A stretch of 64,000 bases of DNA from Daucus carota subsp. sativus (Eukaryota; Streptophyta; Magnoliopsida; Apiales; Apiaceae): NCBI RefSeq assembly GCF_001625215.2, contig NC_030386.2:23220545-23284544 (forward strand). Direction: 5' to 3'. Shown here piece after piece: positions 25,054-34,792 of the stretch; the stretch's first letter is position 1, and each line of letters begins with the position of its first letter. The notes under the pieces were generated by a model. It had not been told where the DNA came from. It searched no databases and saw only the letters and a list, made by a program, of their open reading frames with translations. The position numbers and the translations under genes were made by a program.

Positions 25054-25133
25054 ATTTATAATACCTGTTTTTTTATTAATAGTGTTATGTTACTAATATT
25101 TTGAATTTTTAGAATCAATCGTATAGAAGAAGA

Positions 25134-25206
25134 AGAGTATGATGAAGAAATCATTCGGATTCCCAATGAATTATCCGTGTTTACTTACCAGCTACTTCTG
25201 ACTCTC
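25134..25206 (+). ncRNA. Box C/D snoRNA, predicted 25S rRNA 2'-O-methylation guide
   Basis: Box C ATGATGA (25139-25145) and box D CTGA (25198-25201) are flanked by AGAG (25134-25137) and CTCT (25202-25205), which pair to close the terminal stem. The sequence before box D (ACCAGCTACT, 25187-25196) is complementary to the conserved 25S segment AGTAGCTGGT, and D+5 would place methylation on the A of GUAGC. An internal TCGGATTCCC (25155-25164), followed by an AATGA D'-like box, is complementary to 25S GGGAATCCGA. It lies 80 bp after the first snoRNA in the same orientation, consistent with one polycistronic precursor. The U80-type identity is a guess from the target. Confidence 0.82.
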
Positions 25207-25532
25207 CCTTCTATAATTATCATATCGATTTGATTTATTCTCCTTGTACCGATGCAAACGAGTAACGGTGGGCAATGGTTTATTTACTGAAATTTTGCTT
25301 ATAAAAAATGTGATACGTTGGACAATACACTAATGTTTTAGAGCGTTGCTCGAGAGAAATTCATGTTATATAATGATAAATTATTTATGATGTAATTTAT
25401 TAATGAAATTTTAATTTTTAAAAGAGAAGTGATATACTTTGACTAATGTTGTAATGGTTGATTTCTAGTTTTTTAGTTACTCACAGCTCATATAATAATC
25501 CCTTTTATCGAGCAAGAAGCTATGTTATTGTG
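25207..25532 (+). other. Region after snoRNA pair
   Basis: No third snoRNA is convincing. A CTGA at 25288-25291 lacks a good box C and terminal stem upstream. The rest is AT-rich. Confidence 0.4.
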
Positions 25533-25761
25533 GGGCTCTTTGGCAACGGTTTAAAAGGATTTTTGAGTTTAAAAATTAGAAGCACTTATTTTGTACTATT
25601 TGTGTAAAAAGTCAAAAAACACTTCAAGTTAGGAACGCTAGCTTTAGTTTCAGGGTTTCTACATTTTAATCACTTATAAATCTTAACTTAATTTTAATTT
25701 TTACCCCACTTATTTATTTTAAGCAAACATTTATTTTAAACTCACACCTAGTATGTGCCCC
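25533..25761. mobile_element. Degenerate MITE related to the 9434-9681 element
   Basis: Read on the minus strand it shares ordered blocks with the element at 9434-9681: TTGCTTAAAATAA, AAGTGG, AAGTTAAGA, TTATAAGTGATTAAA, GACTTTTTACACAAA and AATAAGTGCTT. The GGGGCTCTTTGG left end survives; the right end is altered and no clear target duplication remains, so it is an older copy. Confidence 0.65.
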
Positions 25762-26234
25762 TTCAAAGCTGAGAGCTAACAAACCACGATTAAGAGGTGT
25801 CAGAATGGACTCAAAACCACAAATCTAAACTGATCCCAATCAAAATTCAGGATATGGATTAATATGGATTTAGACGTGAGTGTCACTTATCATGAGTGAT
25901 GAGAATATGAGATGTGGGTCAGGTTGAGTATTCAGATATTATTTTTATTAATTCTTATGGATTGCATAAAAATATATTTTAAATAAAAAAATAAAAATAT
26001 GCATTTACTTTCTCATAAAAATAAAAAAGTTTGTAACACTAAAACCGAAATTACGAATATTTAAAAAATTGAAAATCCCTTACAATCTCCCATATTAAAA
26101 AAAAAAAGGAATTTCTTTTATCTCATCTACTCTCTCCCTTTTTAATCTCCAATATTAAGAAAAATAAAAAAGCGTTTTTATCTCATGTTAATCTCTCCAT
26201 ACCTAATCAATGTTTAGCAGAAACAGTAGAAGTT
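25762..26234. other. AT-rich flank before the copia element
   Basis: No coding or RNA feature is supported. Short A-rich and pyrimidine-rich runs only. Confidence 0.4.
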
Positions 26235-26239
26235 GTTTT

Positions 26240-26644
26240 TGTTATAAAATAATATATTAAGTGATTGTCAAAAGCTTAGTCAAGAAGACTCGCAAATCTT
26301 ATCAAGTAAATTTGGTGAAACTTACTAAGGAAGACTCGCAAAGCTTATCAAGGAAGTCTGACGAAACTTACTAAGGAAGACTCGCATAGCTTATCGAGGA
26401 AGACTTACGATACTTACTCGAGAAGAATCGTAATACTTAACCTAGAAGTATTGCAAATCTTAGTTAGGAAGATTCATCAACCAACTTTTATAAATAGCTG
26501 GTTCAGTTGAAATGAATTCTATTCTGAAATATTCCGAAATACAACTACTTTCTCTCTCCATCTTCTATTCTCTTTATACTTTCCAGGATAGTTTCCTTTA
26601 TATTCTTGTGTAGTTTAATAGTATACTTTACAAGATTTACAACA
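26240..26644 (+). repeat. 5' LTR of the copia element
   Basis: Contains internal near-repeats of GGAAGACTCGCA and a TATAAATA box (26489-26496) that probably starts element transcription. The following ACGTTATCAGCACGAG is in the primer-binding-site position. Confidence 0.95.
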
Positions 26645-26974
26645 CGTTATCAGCACGAGACTCTGCCGAACTGAGATAAGTCAAAAAAGGACTCTGTCAA
26701 ACTGAGAGAAGCCAAACAAGGTACATCATAAACAGGTACAATCTAACCAACTCTAAAATTGCGACTTTCACAGAAATAAGGTACGATCTATCTCTACTCA
26801 CTTTACAATTATTACTATCGGTATTGCTTATGAATTTACGATTGCTTGATTTGTTAATGGCGGCAATGCTGTTAAAATCTTTTAGTTATATCATACTGTA
26901 TAAATATTATATTGTTTGTGTATTAACTTGAAATATTGATATGTCATGTTTTATATATTTGTTTTACATTCAGA

Positions 26975-27775
26975 ATGATGAACCTTGTAAAATTAGAGTT
27001 TGTTGCCTTGGATGTTTCCAAGAATAATTATCTGTCTTGGTTCCTTGATATGATATTACACCTTAGTGCTAACAGCCTAAAAGACACTATTGACTTAGAA
27101 AATAATCCCCTCACCCTTTGGAATAATCTCAAGGATAGATTTGATCACCAGAAACCTATTCACTTACCATCTGCCCGTTCTGACTGGTTGATTTGAGGTT
27201 ACAAGATTTCAAATATGTAGCTGAATATAATTTTGCTCTTTTCAAGATAAGCTCAAATTAATTTTGTGTGGTGAAAATAATATTGATGCTGAAATAATTA
27301 AAAAGACCCTATCGACTTTTCACCAAAATATTATGATTCTGGCACAACGATATGGAGAGCGTAGTTTCCAAAAAATATGGCGCGCTGGTATCTCTCCTTC
27401 TTGTGGCTGAAAAGAATAATGAGTTGCTATTGAAAAACCATCAGATACGTCCCATAAGCTCTGCCCAGTTACCTAAAGTACATAACACGTCATTCCTGAA
27501 GAATGAACGTGGGAAAGGGCATAGAGGAGGACGAGGTTATGGACGGAACCATGTACGTGGAAATTTCCGTAGTCGGTTTCGAAATATATATCATTGTGGC
27601 CAACTGAAGTGGCAACGTGATGGTTACAACTCAGGCCACTAGAAATGGCAACGTGAAGTGCCAAAAGAAAGGCATCCCAAGAAGGAGAGAACCGATGCAT
27701 ATGTTATTGGTGTGGATCTGAGGGACATTAGCAATGTACCTATCGCACACCTAACATCTTGTTGATCTTTATGAG
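26975..27775 (+). pseudogene. Copia gag relic
   Basis: The frame starts with MMNLVKLEFVALDVSKNNYLSW, typical of plant copia Gag, and ends early at 27196. Later blocks in other frames keep an RG-rich basic stretch (about 27500-27580) and a CCHC knuckle relic (CYWCGSEGH then a stop, about 27695-27740). Several frameshifts and stops make it non-functional. Confidence 0.8.
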
Positions 27776-28806
27776 TTATCCAAATGGAATAATGGAAAGA
27801 AAATGGAAACAAACTTTGTTAACTATAATCTAGTTGATGAACCAATAAGGTCTCAAATGAAATAGATACTGGTGCTAACCTTTATTATGGTTGAGAAGAG
27901 TAGACTTTATATGTATTGTCTTGCTTTACTTATTTCCTTTATGTTTTACATTTTTTCTTTATCTGCTTGTTTCATGTTGTTATTTAATATACGCGGTGTG
28001 TTTTTAAAAGATGTTTTTTATTAATATATGTAAAGAGGTGGAAGATATATGCATCATTGTTTGCACAACCACACACACTATTTTACAAAGTTAGAAATAC
28101 TTTTATAGTTGACTAATAAAACCAACTCACATGTCTGGACGGTATCAGGTACATCATATATAATAGAGGGTTTTGAGAAAGCTAGTTTTATTCTGCCAAA
28201 TAAGACGCACATAAGATGCTCTATACTCTAGAAAGGCAACTAGAAACCTACTAAGGTTTAAAGATACTCGTTTGTAATGGTTTCGCGTTGAAACTACTGA
28301 TGAGAATGAAAAAGAATATCTTCTTATCACCTCAAACATCGTTTGACAATAAAAAAAGGTCCCAGAAAAATTTCACTCAATTTCTTCAGGATTATATGTT
28401 ACAAGAATAAGTGTTATTTGAATCTCATAGTGTCAACATTCCCAAAGTCACAAAACCAAAACTACTTTTTCCTTGGCACGAAAGTCTTGGTCATCTAGGA
28501 ATATCTATGATGCATCATATTATTGAAGATTTTAGAGGACATCCTTTTAAAACCCAAAAGGTAATACCCCAAGATGAACTTCCTTGTTCAGTATGTTCCT
28601 TAAAAAATTTTGATTGTCTGATCATCCTTAGTTAAGCTTCAAACAGAATCTTCGAAATTCTTAGAAAGAATTCAAGGTGACATTTGTGGTCCTATTCATC
28701 CATCTTCTGGCACATTTGAATACTTTATTGATGCGTCAACTCGATAACCTTTACCAAATTACTTGCCTAAATAATCAATAGAGTAAAGAGCTATGTGACC
28801 TACAAT

Positions 28807-29831
28807 TAGGGGAGAGCGGATGCGGGTTCGGTGCGGTTTTTGGATAAAACCGCACCCGGAACCGCATACCCTCGGTTTTAAAAATCAGAAACCTCAACCG
28901 CAACCTCATCGTCGGTTTCGGTTTCGGTTCGAAAACCTCGGATTCGGTTTCTATCGGTTCGGTTTCGGTTAAAAAACCGCATGAAAAAAAGGATGAATTA
29001 TTATACTTGAACAATTAAAATTTAATTATAAATATACATCAATCCAAAATTTAAACAAATGAAAAACATAAAAAAAATATGAAACAGAAGTCTGGATAAA
29101 TATTAAGTCTAGTCTACAGATTAAACAAGAGGGATTCAGCTTTCATGCTACAACACTACTGCAAGGCTGCAAGTACGCAACTATGCCATATAACAAAACA
29201 GATTTAAATTTTGGTAACCAACAAAACTAAATCCAGATTTAATAAATAATAATTTCTCACTGGAACTATGAGCTAAACAATTGAAGCTAACCAATTTTGC
29301 TCATTTGTGTAAACTATCATTAATAGGTTTGGCATCACAGGCTTCTGGCAATTCTTTCATACAAGTCTAGCGGCCAATTTCTATCATGATATTGAATAAA
29401 AGTTTATTGTGGAACAAAAATGATACTAAAAGCAGATTAAGAACTAGTCATATATCTTAAAACTATTATAATAGCAAGTACACATCAAGTTCTAGAATAT
29501 TAAATAAATAAATAAATATATATATATATAAATAAATATATATATATATATATATATATAAATATATAAATATATAAATATATATATATATATATACACA
29601 CATATAGTATATATATATATATATAATATTATAAATATATTTAAAAATCGGATCGGTTCGGTCTTTTGCGGATCGGTTTCTAGCTATAACCGGAACCGAA
29701 TATTCGGTTTCGGGTTCGGTTTTCAAATTTTCGGTCCCGGTTTCGGTTCGGTTTTATACGGATCGGTTTTTAGCGGTTTTTAGCGGTTTCGGTTTCGGTT
29801 TCGGATTTATTCGGATTTTTGCTCACCCCTA
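28807..29831. mobile_element. Non-autonomous hAT (Ac/Ds-like) element nested in copia
   Basis: A 1025-bp insertion with terminal inverted repeats TAGGGGAGAGC and GCTCACCCCTA and an 8-bp target duplication CCTACAAT (28799-28806, 29832-29839). Both subterminal regions hold dense arrays of the GGTTCGGTTT motif and its complement, typical of hAT transposase-binding regions. The centre is AT-rich with a TA microsatellite (29516-29640). No transposase frame is present. Confidence 0.9.
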
Positions 29832-30457
29832 CCTACAATTATTTAGTATCTTGTCAAATAGTACTTCATTAATAAAATAAAATCGAATCATATGATTGTC
29901 ATATCTTTTGGTTGACTGGTCATTAAAAGGATTTTAGAGATACTAGTGGTGGACTTTTGATAATTAAAGAATGTGCCCTTATTGCATTGTCACAAAGAAC
30001 TACATTGAGGCACAATTAGTATATATGTTGGTTTTGATTCTCCGTTTAATATAAGGTATCTACAACCATTAACTGGTGATATTGTTTTCTGCTCAGTACG
30101 CTGATTGTCATTTTGGTGAATCTATATTCCCTAAATCAGGGGGAGAAAATATTTTGCATAAATTATGTGATATCTTCGAATGCATCAGTTTTAAATTATA
30201 TTGATCTACTAAAAAATATGGGTCATAACTTCAAAGAGTTATTTATATGCAAAATATTGATAATCAAATGCCGAATTCTTTTAGTGATTTTTAGACATAT
30301 TATCACACATACATGCTATTAATGCTTTGGTAAGGATTGACATCCTGATTTATAAATCAATTTTTGAAGAATTGGTTAGAGTATAATAAGCACGCCGGAA
30401 GCGTGGGAAATCTATTCGTACATAGGATATTGTACTGTGAAATTACAAATTGATTGT

Positions 30458-30840
30458 ACTTGCCCCAGAAGCGGCAAGCTTTTTGATATATACCCTAAAA
30501 GCGGTATTACCCCTTGTAGAGGTTATTGTATTATGCAACGGAAATTAATTAGACTTGCCAAGAAGTGGCAACCATTCCATAATATACCCCAGAAGTGGTA
30601 TTACCTCCTGAAGAGGTTTGAGCCCCTGAAGTGGCTGAAACAAAATACTTAGAAATGGGATTTTCTTTGAAAGATGATATTGTCCCAGAAGTGACAAATA
30701 CATACCCCAGAAGTGGTATTGCCTCCTGAAGAGTTTCAAGCCCCTGAAGTGGCTGTAACAAATCCTCATGAAGAGGAAATTGCCCCAGAAGTGACACATG
30801 CCCCAGAAGTGGCAAATGCCCCAGAAGTGGCAAATGCTTC
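30458..30840 (+). repeat. Coding mini-repeats in copia pol linker
   Basis: Many variants of a 12-18-nt unit around CCCCAGAAGTGGCA follow each other. In one frame they encode APEVAN-like repeats; the complement reads LLGHLPLLG. Unit length and sequence vary. The unit is itself partly self-complementary (GCC...GGC). Confidence 0.8.
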
Positions 30841-32483
30841 CATAAAAGCAAAGGTACCTGAAAATTATGAGATCTCAATGAGTTATGTACATAGAGGAAA
30901 ATTAGTGGATCGTGAGAGTACTCAGATTGATGATGTGTATGTTTTTCCGTGATATGTGATATTATTATGAACTCCGATCCTGAACCACAAAGTGTGGAAG
31001 AGTGTCGACAATGATATGATTGGCCAAAATGAAAATTTGCAATCGAGGAAGAATTGCAATCCTTGCGCAAGGGAAATATATATGGACCTATAATTTAAAC
31101 ACCAGCTGGTGGCGTCCCTGTTGGGAATAGATGAGTATTTGTATGAAAATGAAATGAGAGAAATGAAATTGTGAGATATAAAGCTTGGCTGATAGCCCAA
31201 GGATCCTCTCAGAGACCTGAATTTGATTATCAGGAAACATACTCTCCTATAAGGGATAAAGTCACTTTTGTTTCTTAATGGGTATAACTTTAATCACCAG
31301 GAAATATACTCTCCTGTAATGGATGAAGTTACTTTTCATTTTCTAATGAGTATGGCTTTGGAAACACGTCTGATGGACGTTGTGATAGCATACTTTTATG
31401 GATCACTTGATAGTGATATTTTATAAAAATCACTTAAGGATTAGAGATAGAGGACACTAAGCCTCGACCATTATATTATGTTATATCCCAACGATTATTA
31501 TATGGTTTGAAACAATTTGGTCGTATGTGGTACAACATGCTTGGTAAATAATTACTGAATGATGGATATGTTAATAACCAGGTATGTCTTTGCATTTTTA
31601 TTCAACGTTCACCAACCGTTTTTGTTATTATTGTTGATATGTGGATGCTTTGAATATTATTGGTACTTTTGAAGATATTACTGATGCTATTAACCATTTG
31701 AAAAATGAGTTTTGAAATGAAAGATCTCCGAAAGACAAGATTTTGTTTAGGTATACAGGTGGAACACTTATCTTCAGGCATATTTGTTTATCAATCAAAC
31801 TACACTGAAAAGGTCCTTGATCGGTTCTACGTGGACAAAGCTCATCCACTAACCACGCCAATGGTTTGTCAATCACTCGAGGTTGAAAAGGATCCCTTCC
31901 GTCCTAGAGAACAGGATGAATAAGTACTCGGATCTGAAGTTTCCTACCTTCGTGCAATTGGAGCCCTTATATTGCATTTGTTGTGAACCTGTTGGCGAGA
32001 TTCAATTCTGGCCCAACTAAAAGATGCTGGATACATGTCAAATCTTCACTTTGGGCGATCACAAACAAAGTTACTGGAAATTTATGAAGCAAGCAAATGA
32101 TGTATTTGGTTAAGACAACTCAAGGAAAGACATGTCTAAGGAGATCGAACAAAACACATATTGTCAGAATTCTTCCATACTCATGAGTTTCAAGAAAATG
32201 GTGATATTGATGTACAACAAGTTCGTTCATCCGATAACCTGGTGGATAAAACTGCAAAGTCATTACCGACATCAACATTTGAGAAGTTACGAAGTAATAT
32301 GGGTATATGGAGATTAAAAAGTCTACTGGATCAAGATGTCGAAATGTGAGTAATTTAATTCAGGGGGAGACTGTACTCTTTTTCCTTCGACAAGGTTTTT
32401 TTATCCCATTGGGTTTTTCCTTGCAAGGTTTTAACGAGGCAGTCAATCTCTATGATAACTCGCATTTGACAATCAAGGGGGAG

Positions 32484-32887
32484 TGTTATAAAATAATATA
32501 TTAAGTGATTGTCAAAAGCTTAGTCAAGAAGACTCGCAAATCTTATCAAGTAAATTTGGTGAAACTTACTAAGGAAGACTCGCAAAGCTTATCAAGGAAG
32601 TCTGACGAAACTTACTAAGGAAGACTCGCATAGCTTATCGAGGAAGACTTACGATACTTACTCGAGAAGAATCGTAATACTTAACCTAGAAGTATTGCAA
32701 ATCTTAGTTAGGAAGATTCATCAACCAACCTCTATAAATAGCTGGTTCAGTTGAAATGAATTCTATTCTGAAATATTCCGAAATACAACTACTTTCTCTC
32801 TCCATCTTCTATTCTCTTTATACTTTCCAGATAGTTTCCTTTATATCCTTGTGTAGTTTAATAGTATACTTTACAAGATTTACAACA
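32484..32887 (+). repeat. 3' LTR of the copia element
   Basis: Matches the 5' LTR except for two T/C changes near 32730, one T/C change near 32847 and a missing G near 32830. Confidence 0.95.
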
Positions 32888-32892
32888 GTTTT

Positions 32893-34792
32893 TATATTGA
32901 TATCGAATTCAAAGAGACCGATATTTACGTGTATCAAGTATCACGTCCACCCGCAGTCGATGAGTCCTGACAATGATTATCAAATATAATGCTCAAGCGT
33001 TGAAGAATCTTCACAAAGAATCCTGACACATAATGATTGGGATGAGATTCATTACTCTTTTAACCACAAAAAACTCGATTTCATTTCAGGTGAAAATGAG
33101 ATTCATCATGTTTTAGCCACAAAACATTTGATTTTCATATAGGTTGCACGCGTAACCAACCTGATGTTAACATTCATGACCTACTATAAATAGAAGGCAT
33201 TCTTGTAAAATCCATGCGGATTTAAGAAAATATTTCGAGTTAGATAAAAAGTAAAAACAAAAAGAAGGGACTTGGAAGAAAAAGGTGACCAGTGGTCAGT
33301 GGACCTGCAAGGTCCCAAATGGATTGTCTTTTTCGAATTACTCGTCCATACGGAGTATCACATGGAACCTACAAAAAGTTTCACTAATAGCTAGCTATTT
33401 TGAACAACTCGATAATTTTAGTTTGGCAACAGATCACTAAATTTGGGTGATCTGCCCAGCTCAATGATACGTGAGGCCCTTACAAAATTAAATAATAAAT
33501 TTTAATCTTATTGATATATTTGGAATAAAAAAAATAAAAATTAACATTAATAATATCTAGCAAATTAATGTAGAAGGCACCAAAAAAATAATTAAATTTA
33601 AAATAAAATTCTAACATAAAAATATATAATATCAATTTATAGTTATACAATGATAATAGTAAGAGTGATTGGCCAATTGCAAAGATAAAATTATCACGGG
33701 TTCAAAATTGAGGGTCATTCAAATTTTTTGAGGCCCCTGGCAGCCCTGCTCTGTTTCTCACGTTCTGTAAATAACCAGGACATTGAGGAATATCCGGAGA
33801 GGTTTTTCGATAATCAGTTTGATCCTATCTCTATGCATTTTATTTAAAGAAAGGAAGGACCCCAAAGAACAAAATCTCTTTTAGTTAATGAAATAAGAAA
33901 CTGAACAATTTCACTTTGAAAATTTCCAAAAAACTAATCATGGCTTCTACTCCCCATGGGAAGGTTTAAATCTTTTCGGGAACAATATTCAGACTTAACA
34001 TAAAGCAATGACTTTCAGTTCACTTCTGTGATTTATCATCAGCCACAAATTTGCTAATCTAGTTTGTGGTCTTTTTAAATAAAATATAATAACCATGCAT
34101 GAACCACAAATGACGAGGCTCACAGGTGATCTTAATTTTCATCTGCCTCATGTTGCTTGATCTGGCGAACAAAAACCGACTTTTTATGGTGAACTTATAT
34201 GAGCTATCAATTGAACTTATACAAGAATCGGAACAACTGTTGGAACACTCAATTGCAAAGATGCAACAAAACAAAATTTTGATTGAACATAAACTCACAT
34301 GTATGTATGCTACTGTTACCACCTTAAACTCTGAGAGCAAACTGCATCAAGACTTGATACTAACCATAATTTTCTAATTTTAACACAGTTGGAAATTTGA
34401 AGACTAAAGCAAGGACCACCGTGACCCGGAAATAGAGGAAACACTAGCTTCATGTTTATCTTTCCTACAGAGCCTTTTTTAGATCACACAAGAAACAAAG
34501 ATGGCCTCACCAAAACATTCTCGAGCTCGGATTGTTAGTACAAAGCCTATTGATTCAACGTGGATTCACCTCCCTGCACTTCTTCCCACGCCATTGTTCC
34601 CTCATTATATGTATACCTAAAGCAATAAGCATATAAGTCACCTTGAACAAATATAAATATACAAACAGTTGACTACCAATACATAAAAAAATAGATAAAG
34701 ATATTTATGCTAATAAAGGCATTTTTTCAGGCAATTTCTTTCAGAAATTCTGCAAGCACGATACAGAACACGGACAGAATAGGTGGCGCCCA
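32893..34792. other. Intergenic region between copia element and CD2BP2-like gene
   Basis: No recognised gene. An 83-codon open frame (34126-34377) has heptad-like Leu/Ile spacing but no family I know and no duplicate. The last 400 bases are probably 3' UTR of the minus-strand gene. Confidence 0.45.

Larger units (their letters stand above)
28411..32345 (+). pseudogene. Copia pol relic (integrase, reverse transcriptase, RNase H fragment)
   Basis: Recognisable blocks in order: a GAG-pre-integrase HESLGHLGI motif with a CSVC pair (28438-28620), an integrase start GDICGPIHPSSG (about 28676), the post-integrase segment interrupted by the hAT insertion, a repetitive linker (30458-30840), RT segments including LMDVVIAYFYGSLDSD (about 31370) and FEMKDLRKTRFCLGIQVEHL (about 31710), and an RNase H end QENGDIDVQQVRSSDNLVDK (about 32190). 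Most of RNase H is missing. Multiple frameshifts and stops. Where frame can be followed, the RT catalytic YVDD box reads YVDA. Confidence 0.85.
26240..32887 (+). mobile_element. Ty1/copia LTR retrotransposon, internally degenerate
   Basis: The left LTR (26240-26644, 405 bp) and right LTR (32484-32887, 404 bp) begin TGTTATAAAA and end TACAACA. A 5-bp target duplication GTTTT flanks them (26235-26239, 32888-32892). The interior follows copia order: a GAG-like frame, a zinc-knuckle relic, GAG-pre-integrase, integrase, reverse transcriptase and an RNase H relic. A polypurine tract (CAAGGGGGAG) precedes the right LTR. Stops and frameshifts break every coding block. The LTRs differ by only three substitutions and one indel by my reading. 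A hAT element (28807-29831) is inserted in the integrase region. It stands between the snoRNA unit and the CD2BP2-like gene. Confidence 0.95.

Noticed and set aside
25240-25300. Third snoRNA downstream of the pair
   Set aside because: A CTGA is present but there is no acceptable box C and no terminal stem.
30458-30840. CRISPR-like spaced repeats
   Set aside because: Units are contiguous, variable and in frame with copia pol; this is plant nuclear DNA and there are no unique spacers of constant length.
30545-31070. Minus-strand frames rich in LLGHLPLLG
   Set aside because: Antisense of the APEV mini-repeats in the copia relic; no independent support.
34126-34377. 83-aa open frame with coiled-coil-like spacing
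   Set aside because: No start context, homology or splice evidence; treated as chance.
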